NCBI GenBank assembly: GCA_018350325.1
Contig: JAEVLN010000032.1
Span: 496,001-560,000, forward strand
DNA length: 64,000 nt
Reading direction: 5' to 3'
From: Globodera rostochiensis
Lineage: Eukaryota > Nematoda > Chromadorea > Rhabditida > Heteroderidae
Positions 31,614 to 45,714 of this stretch are shown here, in pieces (the first letter of the stretch is position 1; each line of letters begins with the position of its first letter). The notes below the pieces were generated by a model. The model worked only from the letters and a program-made list of their open reading frames with translations, searched no databases and had not been told where the DNA came from. Made by a program: the position numbers and the translations under genes.

Positions 31614-34531
31614 TTAATAAATTTACCAAAATAAGTTATTATTTCTTTGAATTTTCATAGTTATTTCATTTTACTTTTTTAGTTTCCTGCAGCCTACTAC
31701 AATCATGCTTTATGTTTCTTTATTATTTTACGTGAGTTTTTATTTTTGCGATTCTAAAAAGTTGAAGTTCCCTCTTTTTGGAGTTTACGCGGCGTATGTC
31801 TCTGATCTATATTTCTTCCACGTCCATGGCGATTCTTATTTAATAACTGAGCTTATATTTTTTGTATCGTAATTTTACATAATATTTAAATGTATAACAT
31901 TTAAAACAAGTTTTGTGAAAAGGATGCATTTTTTAAAATACAATTCTAAGATGTTTTTTTCGGCTTTACGAAGGAATTAAAAGAAATTTTACGTTATTTT
32001 ACATTTTATTTAATGATAAATTCGTATTTTTATAATTTTTCTCATTAATTTTAGTTGATGTTTATACACATTTTTAGTCTCATAACCATTATAACTTACT
32101 AATGTGTTTATTAAGTTCTTTAATAAAATTTTTCATTCACTTTTAATATTATTATAATATTTATTAGATTTTAATGCTTTACATCATTTTTATTTTTATT
32201 TTATAATAAAATTTTATTATACTTTCTCTGATTAGTGACGCGATTGAATTTTTCGTTGATTTTTTTTTGTTACTAAATTTGTTTACAAAAGTGTGGTAAA
32301 CATTAGTGCCCGATTTCAATTTTTAGCGATTTATTTGTCCATAATTTTTTTTCACTTTTTTAAATATATTTTTAGCTTTTTTAAAATAATTACGGAAGAC
32401 TACAATACTTAAAAGCCGTTGTTTTAATATTGAAGATGACAGGTAACAACTAGTTGATTAAATTATTATTAAGCTAAATCGCTTTTTAGTATATTTATTT
32501 GTTCTATATTTGTTTTTAAACATAATAATTTATATAATTGCATTATCCAGATTTACATTAAATCAGCTGTGCATTGCGACCAAGTTTAAATTTTTGATTG
32601 AATTTACTTAAGTAAAAATTCATGTTTTTGTACTGGTTTTAGTTTTTGGATTATTAATTTTTATAGTAGGAAATCGATTTATTTTAATTAATTAAATTCC
32701 ACTTTGCTGGCAGCTGTACAATGTTGATTTAACTCCTAGATCAAATCTGCATTTTTGCAAAATATCTTTTTTTATATACACCCAGTTATTTCAAAATACA
32801 ATTTTTAATAATTTAATTTTTTATGTCAAGTAGAGATCAGTCGGTCTTTATGTTGTTATTTATTGAAACTTTATTTTAATTAATTTCCAAAACCATTTGT
32901 TTTAAAATAAAAATAACAAACTTAGGTTTTAACGCAAATTGAAAATAGTTATCATTTTATGAATCTTTCTTCAACCGAATTACACATATTTTGAATTTAA
33001 TTAGAATTAGATTACCGTATTACCTCTTGTAATTCCACACTCTCCAACAATTCCACACTCTCTAATAAAGTCGCCCTTTCTGAGGAGGTTGAAAAATAAT
33101 TCCACATGTGGAATTACAAGAGGTAATACGGTAAGCTGCCATTCAGTTTTTGTTAGATCACTTTTATATCTTATTATTTGAATAGCTGATTTATTTTGAA
33201 TTAACATTATTTCAAAATTGTGTTGTTTTTATTGTACTCTTTTAATCATTGATTTAAAATTGTTTGGTATTTATGTAAAATAAAGGAAAAAATTAGTGGA
33301 TCATGTTAAAATCATATTGTAGAACAAATAATTAAAAAAAAGAAATAAAAACACAAAATAAATTTACATAAATTTGCAGTTTTTTGCTGTTTCAGAAAGT
33401 GTAAGAATGGAAGAAAGTGAGAGTGCGTTTTTCTTGACAATTTTGTGAAAACTGTACCCGCTAAAATAAAAGAAGTATGGTATTAGGCTCAGGTAAATAA
33501 ATTCAAATGACGTGTTTGACTTAATATTTGATTAGTAAATATTTTTTTATACTAGCCTTTTCCTATTATATTAATTGATTATGAGTCTTTGCTTTTTCTC
33601 ATTTTAACAGTTAATACTTTAATCCATTTTGTTAATTTTTTTCAAATTTTATTTTAATTTATAACTCTTGAATAATAAGTTAATTATGAATTCTTGTTTG
33701 GTTTAAACCAATTAATATTTTTTAAAATTATCTTTTATCATTAACGTAGTCAGTTAAAATTTATTACTCGTTAAGCTCTGTGTAAATCGTGAGATTATGA
33801 TGCAATAATCAAAGCCCTTTCAACTTGACACCTGCCTATGAAACCACTCGTTGGCATTCAAAGTTGTTGGGTCTGAACGTAAGCTCATTGCAACCTTGGT
33901 TAATAGCGGCCATTTGATTGCATTTTCACCAGTCGGAAGCCAAATGGATCAAAATTAAGTTGTGATTTTTTTGGCACGAAAATATTCATTAAACTCGAAC
34001 TTTTTTATTTTGAAAAAACGTCAGTACAGATAATTGTTTCATTCATTATCAACTTAATTAATTAAATTAAATTATCATTTCCATAGAACATTTAAGAACA
34101 AGTTTTTCTTTTTGTTAATAGCAAAGTACTTGGTCTAAATAATCCAAGGTAAGAAGATTGGATTGATAATACATTTAAGTAAAATGAGCAAAGCAAAACA
34201 TTTGAGTAACTGTAAAAAGTTTACTAAATAATGTTTAAAAATAATATTATTCACTGTTTTAAATTTGTTTAAGTTAATATAAGCTTTATTTAAAAATAAT
34301 TTTTTGTTTTTTTTTTGTTATTTCTTTTTTTGAAAACATTTGACTCCTCTTTGCTTTGTTATGGAGTTGTATCATCAGCATAAACGTAATGTCTTATGTT
34401 AATACTTCGATTTTATAGAAAAACTGTTTAATTTTTTAACTATTATAATATTTAAAACCTTTATAAATATAAAAAACTAATAGTTTCAAAAATACACTCA
34501 TATCGGTTTGCATGTTCATTTATTATTACTA
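31614..34531. repeat. Segmental duplication, right copy
   Basis: Collinear with 28606-31338. Compared with that copy it has extra blocks at about 31653-31997 (345 bases, holding a GC-rich island at 31770-31835), 33015-33131 (a MITE), about 33357-33482 and about 33848-33960 (GC-rich). Boundaries of the first two are sharp against the left copy. Confidence 0.8.
33015..33131. mobile_element. 117-bp TA-flanked MITE with paralogous empty site
   Basis: Perfect terminal inverted repeats of about 26 bases (CCGTATTACCTCTTGTAATT on the left and its complement on the right) are flanked by TA on both sides (33013-33014, 33132-33133). The duplicated locus at about 30160-30175 reads AGATTAAGCTG where this copy reads AGATTA-element-TAAGCTG, which is the expected empty site. 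Internally it repeats TTCCACACTCTC. TA duplication places it with Tc1/mariner-type or similar DNA transposons. Confidence 0.85.
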
Positions 34532-37500
34532 TTTAGGCGCAGGGCTATTTTTTATTTGCAAAATAAATTTTTATTTTTATGAAAACTTTATTAATCAGTG
34601 TAATTGGTATTAAATGCATTTAATGGTTTGATATTTCTAAATAATTATTTTAGTATTAGTCATAAATTACAAAAAATATTTTGTAAAGTTCACTTTAACG
34701 TTGTCTAATATTCTTTTATAGAGAATTCCTTAATTTTCATATTTTAGAGATGTGTCACTCCTTTCTTCGTTCACGACGTCGTACCGAATTGAGGATTTAA
34801 TAATTTCTTCTTTTTACTTATAATATTAAAAGGCTAGAAGATTTAATCTAGCTTCCGAATTCATCCGGAATAATAAAAGTTAATAATATATAAATTCAGA
34901 TGAGGCACGCAGATCAGTTGTGCACCACCGAATAACGAATGATATGGATCTTTTTAATGTTTTTAAATTATGTCGTAATTAATTAATGACACAGAAATTT
35001 GTTCTTCCAGTTGAGTACTTGTTAATTTTATTTTAAGTTGATGCTTATTGCTCTTTGTTACATAATTATATTAAAATTCAATATTTGCATTGATTCTTTT
35101 ATATTAACTTTTTTAATCGGCTTCAACTTTTATATATTAAATTTTCAGATCCATAACAACAAAACTTTAATTCAATTAATTATTCCAAATTTAATAAAAA
35201 AAACTCATTTGTGAATCCTTTTTGAAAAATGTTCTCTCTAACTTCAGCTTTATTTTATTAGTATTTCTAATTATAAATTGAAAATTTAAAATAATATTTT
35301 TAGAGTTACGCAACTCAGAAACTATTCTTGCCCTTTTCTATACTATAAAGTTTTTAAATTGATAACATATATTAACAACAATGCTCACTTTTTAATTTTT
35401 TTGCATTAAATTCTCGTATTCCGCTGATAAATAAATACTCGTTACTGTACAAACATTGAAGCATTTTCGGAGCATCAGCTCCTAAATACTGTTTTGTAAA
35501 TTTCAACCTTATTCGTTTTTAATAATGCGTACTTTATAATTTCCAAGCTCACACCATGCATTTTTTGTAATTTTTTGGTTAATATAGTATTTTTATTTCT
35601 GATGTATTTATTTTAGGAAATTTTTTAAATTATACAAATAATTTTAATATAAGATGTTAATTTTTATTAGTTGAAATTCTTGGTGTTTGTTTGTTAGTTA
35701 ATTGACCTGTGTAAAAATAACATTATATCAATGCGTTAAAATGATAAATAAAAAGTCTTAATGTATATACTAAATATTAGTTATTCAGTCAATAATTAAG
35801 TTACAATTATGACTAATGTCTCGATCAAATCCAATGTTGATCCGCTTTGAGAATAGTTTGATGGCTTCGTCTGCTAAATATTGAGACGATTTGCGCCGCT
35901 AAAACCAAGGCGCAGGTCATGCCGGTTCGAATTGCAACCATCCACTTGGATTTAGAAAATTATTAAACTAATTAGGCCCTTTCCAACTCCAGTAAAGTTA
36001 ATTAAATATTTATGTTATAAAACCCCATTTATTTAGGCATTATTTAACAATGTTAATTCAGCAATGCTCTTGAGGCAGTGCTTTTGTTATATAAGTATTA
36101 TGGTTTAGATTTATTTTTAGATTTATGTTTAGATGTATGTTTCAACATTTTAGTTAACCAATAGAATTTTTATTTGTGTGGTTTAGCTCTATTAGTCTGC
36201 CAAATATTGCGTTTTCCAAATTTGTTGGTAAATTAATTATTTAATTGATATTTATCGTGCACCTACGCCGTTTGATCTTCGTGTCCCTACGCCGGTTTCT
36301 CTTTGTAGAATCGGTCATTAATTCTTTTATAAAATTTGTTTAATTTACGAAACATTACAAATTCTACACGATTTTTAAAAATTATATATTGTTTAACTAT
36401 GAACGCATTAATTTAATTGTTTTTACTTATTTCGTATAATTGATAATTATTCACTGAGGCGTATTCATTCACTTTTCTTTCATTTGGAGTGATAATAAAT
36501 ATTCGAATAAGAATAAATATTCATTTTAATTTAATAATTTATGTAAACATTGTTTACATTTTGTGACGCATTACCAACTATTATTTGTTTTTTGTATTGT
36601 TTCTATTTAAGTATCAAAAGTATTTTTAATTTAGCGGTAGCTGTGACGTGCATGAACAAACTGAAACAAGTGGTAATTTTATAATAAAAGCTTTTTATTA
36701 ATATTTTCTTGTTTATATCTCATTCGGCACGAGTGTTTTGGGGCGGTTTATATCTTTGCTTGTTTTAAAATGCATAATTCATATCATTTTAAATATGCAT
36801 AGGTAATTTTTACATAATAAAATTTAATACCGTTTAGGTTGGTGATTGTATAAGTTATTAACTTATTAGGTATTTTTAATTATATTAAAAATTTCTAAAA
36901 AAAATTTGTAAATCTTATTATTTTATTTTCATTTTATTCACACTTTTTGACAATATTGTTTATATTTTAAATAGCAATAATCATTTCAAAACCCCATGAA
37001 CCACTTTTGGCTAGCATTTTGTTATTCTTTTTATGCATAAATTTGATTTCTCGTTATATAAACAATTGAAGATAAATTAACTTGCAAACGATTAAATATT
37101 TAAAGTATCTTATTTAAACTATGGGGTTTATTTAAATAACTGCTGCTGCCTATTTTCCTTGCATTTTTCTTTGTTAGAAATAAATAAATTCCAATTTCAT
37201 TTGTGAAATTAAATAATATATATTGATAATGTGACACATGTGCTTATATATGTCGCATACATCTAGCAAGATTTTGACATCAAAGGTCATTGCGCGACGG
37301 CACAGTAAATGTGAGTAGTGTATTATTACGGCTATATGATTTTGTTAACTTATGTCTTAAAAATTGAGTGTTGAAAGTTTGCCATTCTTTGATATTTGTT
37401 TATATTTTATATAATATTTTATGTTTTGTTATGTTATGTTAGGTTTTATTTATCTCAAAATGTCATTTACGATTTAACTGCCGGTTGGAACTTGTTCACA

Positions 37501-40500
37501 TTTAATTTTTAATACTTTTTTTAAATTATGAGATTTTGGCTTCTTTATTTAACGCCTCTTGTTCAACTTTCTTATTTTATCTTATCCATTTTTCACTTTA
37601 TAAATTAGAAATATCATTTTTTTGTCAAACATTTTAGCAATGTTATTTAAAATACAAATGTGATTTTTCTGATATTTTATTTATTTCATGGTTATTTTTA
37701 TTAATATTTGTCATTTCCTGGAAATAATTTATTGTTTAATTTAGATTAATGGCTTAATTAGGTACACGCTGAAGTGAGAAGTGGCCGATTAACAAATTAT
37801 AAAATTTAGTGAATTAGTTATTTTTAATAATCTTTTATTAAAACATTTAAGAAATTTTTGTGTTTATTATAAAAGTTTCGTTTAACATGCATAATCAATT
37901 ATATTTAAATTTTTAAAGGAATATGATTTTTTTAGAGTTTACTAAACCAATTGTTCCTCTCACTTATGCAATTCTCGACAGATAAATATTTTTTGTATTA
38001 TAATAAAAACATTAAAACATACTTTGATATTTTCTATAAGTTTGACAAGTAATGAATAATTTTAGTCACATCATCCGGCCTTCCTTTTGATCCATTCGTC
38101 AGGCAATGGCCTAGTTTTTTGTCGTCTGCACAATGGTCGGCAAAATAGTTTTAATAAAAATATTTTTAATTATTTCAGTTTAATTTAGTATTTAATTCAA
38201 CATAAATTTAATTTTAATGTTCAATCAAATATTTTATTTATTTAAATATTTTCAAGTTAGTTTATAATCGTATTAAGAAATGTATTTAATCGATTATTAA
38301 AAATTTGATATTCTCATCTTGCATTCGATTCTTCTACTAATTAACAAATTTTCAACATCACCAATTTAATTGTTGGCGTAATATTAGTAATATGATTTTT
38401 ATTTTTCTCTAGCGGCAAATAAGCCATTTGAAATGGGTTTTAAATTAAATGTTTTAGTTGATATATTTTTAAATTCAAATATTTTGTATTAGCAATGACT
38501 ACGCGTTATTATTAGCTAAATGGTTTTAAAAGTTGCTTTTTAATTGCATTCTAACATTGTTTCTGAATAATAATATATGTCTATTATAATGGAAGTTATC
38601 AAGAAAATAATTTACTTTTTCAATGCTATTTAATCCGTTTGGGTTTTCATGAATCTGTTTATGCATTAATTTTAAAATATTTATTTTACGAGATAAAAGT
38701 TATAACCAGGGCTAAGTTATGTTATTTATCTTATTGTTATTTCATTTTTATATTTATCATTTTATTTTTTTATTCACCTTCAAATATGTTTTTTTTTATA
38801 AATTCTTTAAGCACACTTTTAATTTTTTTTTTGTAGCTTTTGTATAAAGCAGTTATTCTGTCTACTTGTTCCTCAGCCTCGTTACGTATTGTAATTAGAA
38901 ATCTAAGGCTTTTAATATTGACATCGTGATAAAGGCACACAGAACCAGCACAACAATCAATATATTGCGTAATAAAATTAATTTATTTTAAATTCAGTAA
39001 ATTTGTCTTTATCAAATGTATTTCAGGCAAGTTAAACATGTTTTGGTTGGGTTTGCACCCCTTATTTATTTTAACGTTCTTTAACATCTATTATAAAATT
39101 TTTATCGTTTAAATAGGTAACTAAAATTTTTAGAATAGAATAATTTAAAGTTTAACATTTTGATTTTAAAAAATTTACGCGTGATATCATACTACGATTT
39201 ATTAATGAATCATTTATTATGATATGTCTTTGTGGCTACAAAGATTTTAAAATTAATATTTATTTTACTAGAATTTAAACAGTTTTTTTTTCATTGATTT
39301 AATATGGCTTTCGCCAGTACCATCGTGCTCTCCACCAGATGTTTATTGTGAATTTACGCTTTCAGCAGGGGAGCGCCTCTTCCATTCAATTAAATAATAA
39401 TACGTAATCTAAAATCTTTTATTTTGTAACCGATTAAATAATATGAAAATTGCTAAAATAATGTAATAAAAACATATTGTAAAGAAATGAAAACGATATT
39501 TATTATATGTAAAAGATAGTGAGTTGCAATAAATATTATTGTAAATATATGCGTAATAAAAATTTGCAAGTGCATCAATCCAAAGACAAAATATTCCATC
39601 GGCTGGTAAAACAATTACGACAAAATTAATCTATGAAATATATTTAAAAAAATAAATTTATTATTTGTGCATTTTGAATAAACAAAACAAACGAATTTTG
39701 CGAAAATTGGAATGTTATTCCAAGATAGTATGTGCTTGCAAATCTTTAAATCACCAACTAGCCAAGCTTTATCTAAATTAAAATTAATCAACTTTTGAAA
39801 GTTGTTATAATGATAGTTTCCAACGAAATAAACAAAAAATGGAAAACAAATATCAATACACTATGTAAACTTTTTTACAAATAAGAGAAAAACCACACAA
39901 TTGAAAGAATAAGAGCATATTTATGATAAATTATCAATCTACAAAATTTTAAAAAACCTCTTAGCAGCTTTATTAATTTCCTTATCTCCGGGGTTAATCA
40001 TGTAATTATGAATTAAAATGATTAATAAATATAACATGTAATTCTAGTCTTGTAAACTAAAAATAAATGAATGCATAGGGCAAGCTTACGTGATAAATTA
40101 ACAGATTTTCACGTGCATTGCAAAAGCATTTTAATTTAATATTTACTTTTAATTTGTTATTATTTCACTTGTTAACTTTCTTATTCATTTTTAGAATGCT
40201 TTATAATTTAAAAAAATCATTTGTTATTTTTTTGCCAAACAAATTGGCAATGTTATTTAAATTAAAAATGTAATTTTTGTGTTAAATTTTATTCATTTGC
40301 TTGTTATTTTATTTATTTTCATTTCCTTTATTTCATGGTCCCCCAATAAAGTTCTCTTAGTATTTTGTCTCCGTCTTCTAATTTGTTCTGTTTTTAACTT
40401 TGCAAAAATAAACAATAAATTCATGTTTTGGTTTAGAAAAAAACTGTTGTTTTCAAGCGTAGATGCGGTGTGAAGGACTTTAAGAGAATTTTAATTTTTT

Positions 40501-43500
40501 TTTTTATTTGTTTAAGATTTAAAATTTTAATTTTAGATAATAATTAAATTATTTGTTTTACACTCTTGTGTTTTTAATTTACATTTATATTTGTAAACAG
40601 CAGCGTAATTTTTATGTTAAAATTAGTCTTTTTCAGTTTTGGTTCGATCTCTTGTTCATGTTGCTTTTGAGTTTTGCATTTTTTTAACTTGTTCAAATAA
40701 GTAAGTGTTAATTGGGTTGGCGCATTTAATATTTTTTGTTTAGACATTTAAATTTTTTGCGTTTGATAATATATTTATACAATTATATGCACAATATGTT
40801 TGAAGGCGTGCTTCTTGTCTCCGTTGCATAACTAGTCTTAAGTATTGGTATTTTAAGTGGTTAGTTTTTTTAAATTTGTCTTCGTCTCGAGCTAGTCCCT
40901 AATGAAAAGCTCCAACAAACGGCTCCTGCCTCCCTGGATAATGTAGTTGATAGCAACTTTTGAGAGGGAAAATGCCTAAAATGGAAATAAAAGATCTGAT
41001 AAAGTTACAGCATGATCTTTTTTTAGCAAAATTTAAAAATTAAAACATTATTTATTTAAACAGCGGTTGAAGCTTAGTTTTATTAATATTGTGGGTAATT
41101 AATCTTTTGACTAGGTAAATAGTGTTGTTTTTGATTTGTTAATCTTTTTCAGAAACGCTAGGCATTTATTTATACACAACAAAAATTCTATTTGGGTAAT
41201 TTAATAAATTTGAGATTAATCAGTTGAGTTAGTTAATTTTATTTATTACACTGATTATCAATGTTGTTTGTGATTTTGCATATTAGATTTTGTTTTATAA
41301 AATTCTTTCCCAAGAAGGTTTGCTGAATACAGACAAATTTTTTCTTTTTTTTTAAATATTAATAATAACTTAAATAGACATCGGATCTTTTCCAATTTGC
41401 ACACATTGTAAGTGATATTCTCATTTTAAGCAAACCACTTAATATTATATTTTTTAATATAAAAGAAATTTGATATCCCAAATTTTTTGATTTTAATCTT
41501 ATTTGAATAAATTTTAGTTGGTTAATTCTTAATGTGTATACTCAATTAGCTTTATATAATGCTTTATGCTTTAAATGTTGTAGATGGTATTAAATCATAA
41601 TATTTTAAACATTTTATTTTTTAATTTATTTATAGTACTAACTTAATTTAATAATCTATTTATAATTTTATTTTTCAATTTTTGCACCTTAGGTGTGAGG
41701 ATTTTATTTTTTAAGATAATGTGAATTTTTATACAACCCGCGATTGTTATCTTTAATAATAGTTTATTGACGGTTTCATTCAGCAGCAACCCGTGAAAAC
41801 CATCTTCCCATTTCGTGGATACTATAGATGTGTATTTCACTGATCATTATTCAAAATTTGTTTATTTTTGCAAAATTATATTCTTTTTTTGGCAAATGTT
41901 TTTTCATGTTATTTTAATTTTTTAATTTTATCTAAGTGCAAAACAAACAGACAACCCATAATTTCTTTTCAATTCTATGTTCATTGCCCAGAACGCGATA
42001 TGTCAACTCTTTTGTAGCCGCGACGCACCATATCTGTCGCTTTCGTCTTCCGTAAAATTCAGAATAGGATATGGCCAAATAAATAAATAGAATTGCATTT
42101 TATTTTAATTTTATTAATTGATTTCAAATTTGTATTTGAATTGCTTTCCGTTGTATTTATTATTTTAACTTCATATGACTTATTTCTTTTAATGATTTAA
42201 TTAAACATTCTGTCGATGTGCTCAATAAGTTCTGTGTAAACAATAAAACTCAACCTGCATTAAAAAAATAGTATACAGCCAAAGTTTAGACATTAATTTT
42301 TTGTTTGTAGTTAATTAATAGGCTTGAATAATTTTATTAAATTTTTAATTAAAGTTTTGACTGATGTTTTTGTACAAGATCCAATTGGAATTTTTGTTTA
42401 GCCAATTTATATATTTTAATTTCTTATTGCTCGCATTTTCACTGATGATAATAGAAAATATTAATTTTTGTAAACACAATTCAATTTTTTGATAAATGAA
42501 TATAATATAATAATGAAAATTTTCACAGCCGTTTTCAATACTCCACTTTTAAAATACTTATTTATTTAAATTTAAATTATTTGAAATGTTTTTTAGTTTT
42601 TGTTAATTTTATTATATTTTATGTATTACTCTCAAATTTTTTGGCATCTAGCAGAAAGTGGTTTAGAAAAAGCATACAATTTTATTTATGAATGAACATA
42701 CTATTTATAATAAATTTCCTTTTTGTTAATTATTTCTTTGTTTAAAAAAAGCGATTTTAAAGTCCAATTCGGGTGCAATAATCTAAGAGAGAGATTAGCT
42801 CATTCAAATGTCCTAAGCCGCAATTCCAAGAACTGTTATTAAATTAAATCATTAAAAAATAATTTCATTAAAATAAAAATATTAACCTTATTCCAATTAC
42901 AATATTAATAGCATAAATTGATTGTTTTTCCAAAATTTTAGCCAACAGTACTAATCTTGAATACAATGTGACAAAAATATTAATAAATGTTAATATATTA
43001 ATCAATTTGAAAACACCTGTATTTAAATTCAAATAGACATTATAATTTATATAAGTATGTTTATTTTATTTGTTTTGCTTTGCATTGCTTTTTAATATGG
43101 AATTTTTCAATTTTAAATAGTGTTTTACTTAAACTTTTTAAAAGTTTATTTTAATATTTAGAGTTTATATTATCTCGGTCGTTTGCATTGAATTCGGTGA
43201 CTTCAATCACGCTCATCGAACCCGCCCACGTAGTGAACGCCCTCAGGCACCACGAAAAATTTTAATAAATATTTTACAAAATGTAAATTTAATTTGTTAT
43301 TTTTTGTAGAATTTCATCCTGTTTGAAATAATTATTTAGTTGGAAGTTTCTTTTATTATAAAAATCCGAACATATTTTATATGAAATTTTATAACAAAAG
43401 AATAATGTTATTAGCTTGGTCTTCATTGGTCATTTGATAATGAATTCCATTTTTTTAATATAAATACCACGCCGCATCAAAAACATTCTTTTAATATTTA

Positions 43501-44600
43501 AGATATAACAATTTTAAGTTTTAGATTTAACATTCAAATGAGAAGTGATAAAATCGGCAAAGTTATGGTTTGAGCATCTGTATGAGTTTCTTTCCATATC
43601 AAAGTTTAATCAAACTTTTTGCTTTTAAAGTTACCTTTTTTTACGTTGTTTAAATTTATTATGTAATTGGAAATTTAAAGTCTGCGTTAAGGTTTAATTG
43701 CATTGCGTTATTTTAATTACCATAATTTTGGTTGTGGAAAGCATACTTAATTTTCTATTTAATTTAAATATTGCTTTTATAAACTGAAGACAAACGTTGC
43801 TAAATATTATTTTGCCGCGAATAAATGTTTTTTTGAAATAGTAATTTTTTAAAATGTTTATTATTTGACTTTTTTAATACATTAATATTATAAACTCAAT
43901 TTCCTTGGCCCATCGGGCTTGTCTTGTGGCGAAGGTTTGTGCGCGCCTTGCCGTCCCGGATTTTCCACTCGTTTTTATAATGGTTAAATTGTATTAAGCT
44001 TTCACAATATTTTTTTTCTGTTTGCCATCTAATTTAATAATAAAAATAAAATTTAAAAAACGCAATTCAAGAACACCGAAGCCCAAATTTACAATAATAA
44101 ATTATGAGGGGCATAGACAGCAGCCGCAAAAACACAAAATTAACAATGAAAAATAGAGAATAATACATTTAACATAAAAACATAATATAAAGCTTTAATA
44201 CATGTTTTTTTCGTATTAATTTAAAGTTATGAAATAATTTAAATAAAATAGATCCAGAATCCGTTTTTCATAACTGCCATTGCGTAACTGAACGATAACA
44301 AGAAAAAATGTCAATTCAGTTTTTGAATTTATATAAAATTTTCATTTAAAAACAAATTTAAAAGACTGGCAATTAAAATTTTATAATAAAAGATATAAAA
44401 TGTAAATAACAAATGTTATTAATTTTTTTATAGTGTACTTTGAACTTTAACATTTACCTTTGAAGATTTCTGCCTTTAACTTAACTTTTTAATTCAAATA
44501 TTTATTGTAAATAATAAATGGCTTAGTTTTCGAATTTACGACACGAGGCTAGTTTACTATAATCAATGTTTCTTTATATTTTCTAATTTTGCACTATTTT
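34532..44600. other. 10 kb of AT-rich DNA with many GC islands; no gene assigned
   Basis: Islands lie at about 34755-34800, 35815-35945, 36255-36320, 37285-37315, 38070-38150, 39305-39390, 40885-40960, 41765-41830, 41990-42060, 43165-43255 and 43905-43975. The most exon-like is minus 40892-40975: a TTTCCATTTTAG acceptor is followed by AFSLSKVAINYIIQGG... and a stop at 40892. Minus 41720-41840 is open as a 65-codon frame. At 43165-43255 and 43905-43975 two or three frames are open on both strands, so nothing can be concluded. Diverged repeats link 37550-37740, 40140-40330 and 61165-61330; and 41200-41600 with 61700-61950. Confidence 0.4.
40892..40975 (-). other. Candidate terminal exon in AT-rich DNA
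   Basis: Read on the minus strand, TTTTATTTCCATTTTAG (a strong acceptor) is followed by 27 codons and TAG. The composition is ordinary for protein (AFSLSKVAINYIIQGG and so on), but a second frame is also open across it and no upstream exon could be connected with confidence. Confidence 0.2.
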
Positions 44601-45097
44601 CTTAAAAAAGGTTCACAATTCAAATAAAAGTCCCCCCCCCCACAAGACATCCAAGGAAAGATAGGGCTTGGCCTTGGTCTCGGGAATTTCTCCTAAAGAT
44701 TGGTTTTTTGAGAAAAATTAATTTTTTAAGAAAAATAAAAACAGAGAAAAACACCTCTAAAAATAACGTTGTTTGATTGTTTCTCCCCGCAATATTTTTT
44801 TGGCTACGGCCATGGGTGGCGCAAACCGCTTGCGTTTCCACGCTGAAAATAATAAAGTTTAAAAATAAGTAAAATTAAATAATAACAAGCTAATTAGAGA
44901 AAATCGGACCGCTAGACGAGAAATTCATCCATGATTAATGAATAATGGCGAGGATTAAAAGTTACTTTCAGTTTGTCACTGTCGAATTTTTTGCTTTTTA
45001 AAGACTTGTCATATTTGGGCTTCCGATAGGGCGTCGGTCGCCGAGGAAGTTCCCCTTTGCCCTCTGGTAGGGGTGGGGAAGGTGCGAGAGAAAGGAT
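44601..45097. other. Low-complexity and repeat DNA left of the SINE/hAT cluster
   Basis: Contains a run of nine to ten C at about 44632-44641 and moderately GC-rich DNA. Open frames at 44620-44841 and 44912-45121 (minus) show no domain; the second overlaps the tRNA-like head and is probably not a gene. Confidence 0.35.
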
Positions 45098-45098
45098 G

Positions 45099-45165
45099 CC
45101 TGCGTAGCTCAATGGCCACATCTGCCCACGGAAAGGGAAGATGTGGGTTCGAGTCCCACCGCGGG
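45099..45165 (+). mobile_element. tRNA-derived SINE-like head
   Basis: Box A-like TAGCTCAATGGCC (45105-45117) and a perfect box B, GGTTCGAGTCC (45147-45157), sit 30 bases apart. A perfect T-arm (GTGGG TTCGAGT CCCAC, 45143-45159) and an acceptor stem CCTGCG/CGCGGG can form, but the D and anticodon arms are poor, so this is not a working tRNA. Body sequence may continue to about 45360. The antisense open frame reading WDSNPH is the usual shadow of such a head. Confidence 0.55.
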
Positions 45166-45376
45166 TTGATCTTTTGCACCTCCTCCCATCGGATCACCAC
45201 ATTTATCACGGACTTGAGGCAAAATTGGTTTTTTGAAAATTTTTATTTTCGAAAAAATTGTTCGAATTCGGATCTGGAGTTTTAAATCGGTCGAAATGGA
45301 GCTCAATTCGTGTTCTACGGCCCCAATATCAAGCATTTTGTCGACTTTTAGAACTCAGTGACGGGGTGATACATAC

Positions 45377-45706
45377 CAGGGATGTCGATATCGTCTCCTC
45401 AAAATACGATACACGATATGATATTTACGATACACCAAAATACGATACGATTTTTTTTACGATATCCGATACGGCCAAAATTACGATATTTACGATTACG
45501 ATTTTTCTAGCCGTGTTCAAAATTCAAACAAAAAACATTTTTTTCGGTAGAAATTTCCTGTTTTTTCTTTTTAATTCTTAAAAAATTTTTAAAAATACGG
45601 TACTTTTTAAAGGGTTTTAAGCAGGCGTATATGCAGGGGACAGGGGTAGGGGCATACCCCCCCCCCCCCCCGAAATTTTTCGGAAAAATTGTTAGAATTC
45701 GGAGTG
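45377..45706. mobile_element. Possible truncated hAT-like left end
   Basis: ATACATAC (45369-45376) is followed by CAGGGATGTCGATATCG and a run of ACGATA-type repeats (AATACGATACACGATATG and similar), a layout like the hAT element next to it. No matching right end is visible before the next ATACATAC at 45707; a C-run at about 45657-45671 interrupts the tail. Probably a deleted element. Confidence 0.4.
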
Positions 45707-45714
45707 ATACATAC

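Noticed and set aside
35815..35950. Possible tRNA in a GC island (GGTTCGAATTGC present)
   Set aside because: No GG in the D-loop, anticodon arm has an oversized loop, and the acceptor stem has a mismatch.
43165..43975. Islands that read like protein on the minus strand (for example VPEGVHYVGGFDER)
   Set aside because: Other frames on both strands look equally protein-like, so a call would be arbitrary.
45009..45336. Minus-strand ORFs with WDSNPH-type strings
   Set aside because: Typical shadow translation of a tRNA-like SINE head.
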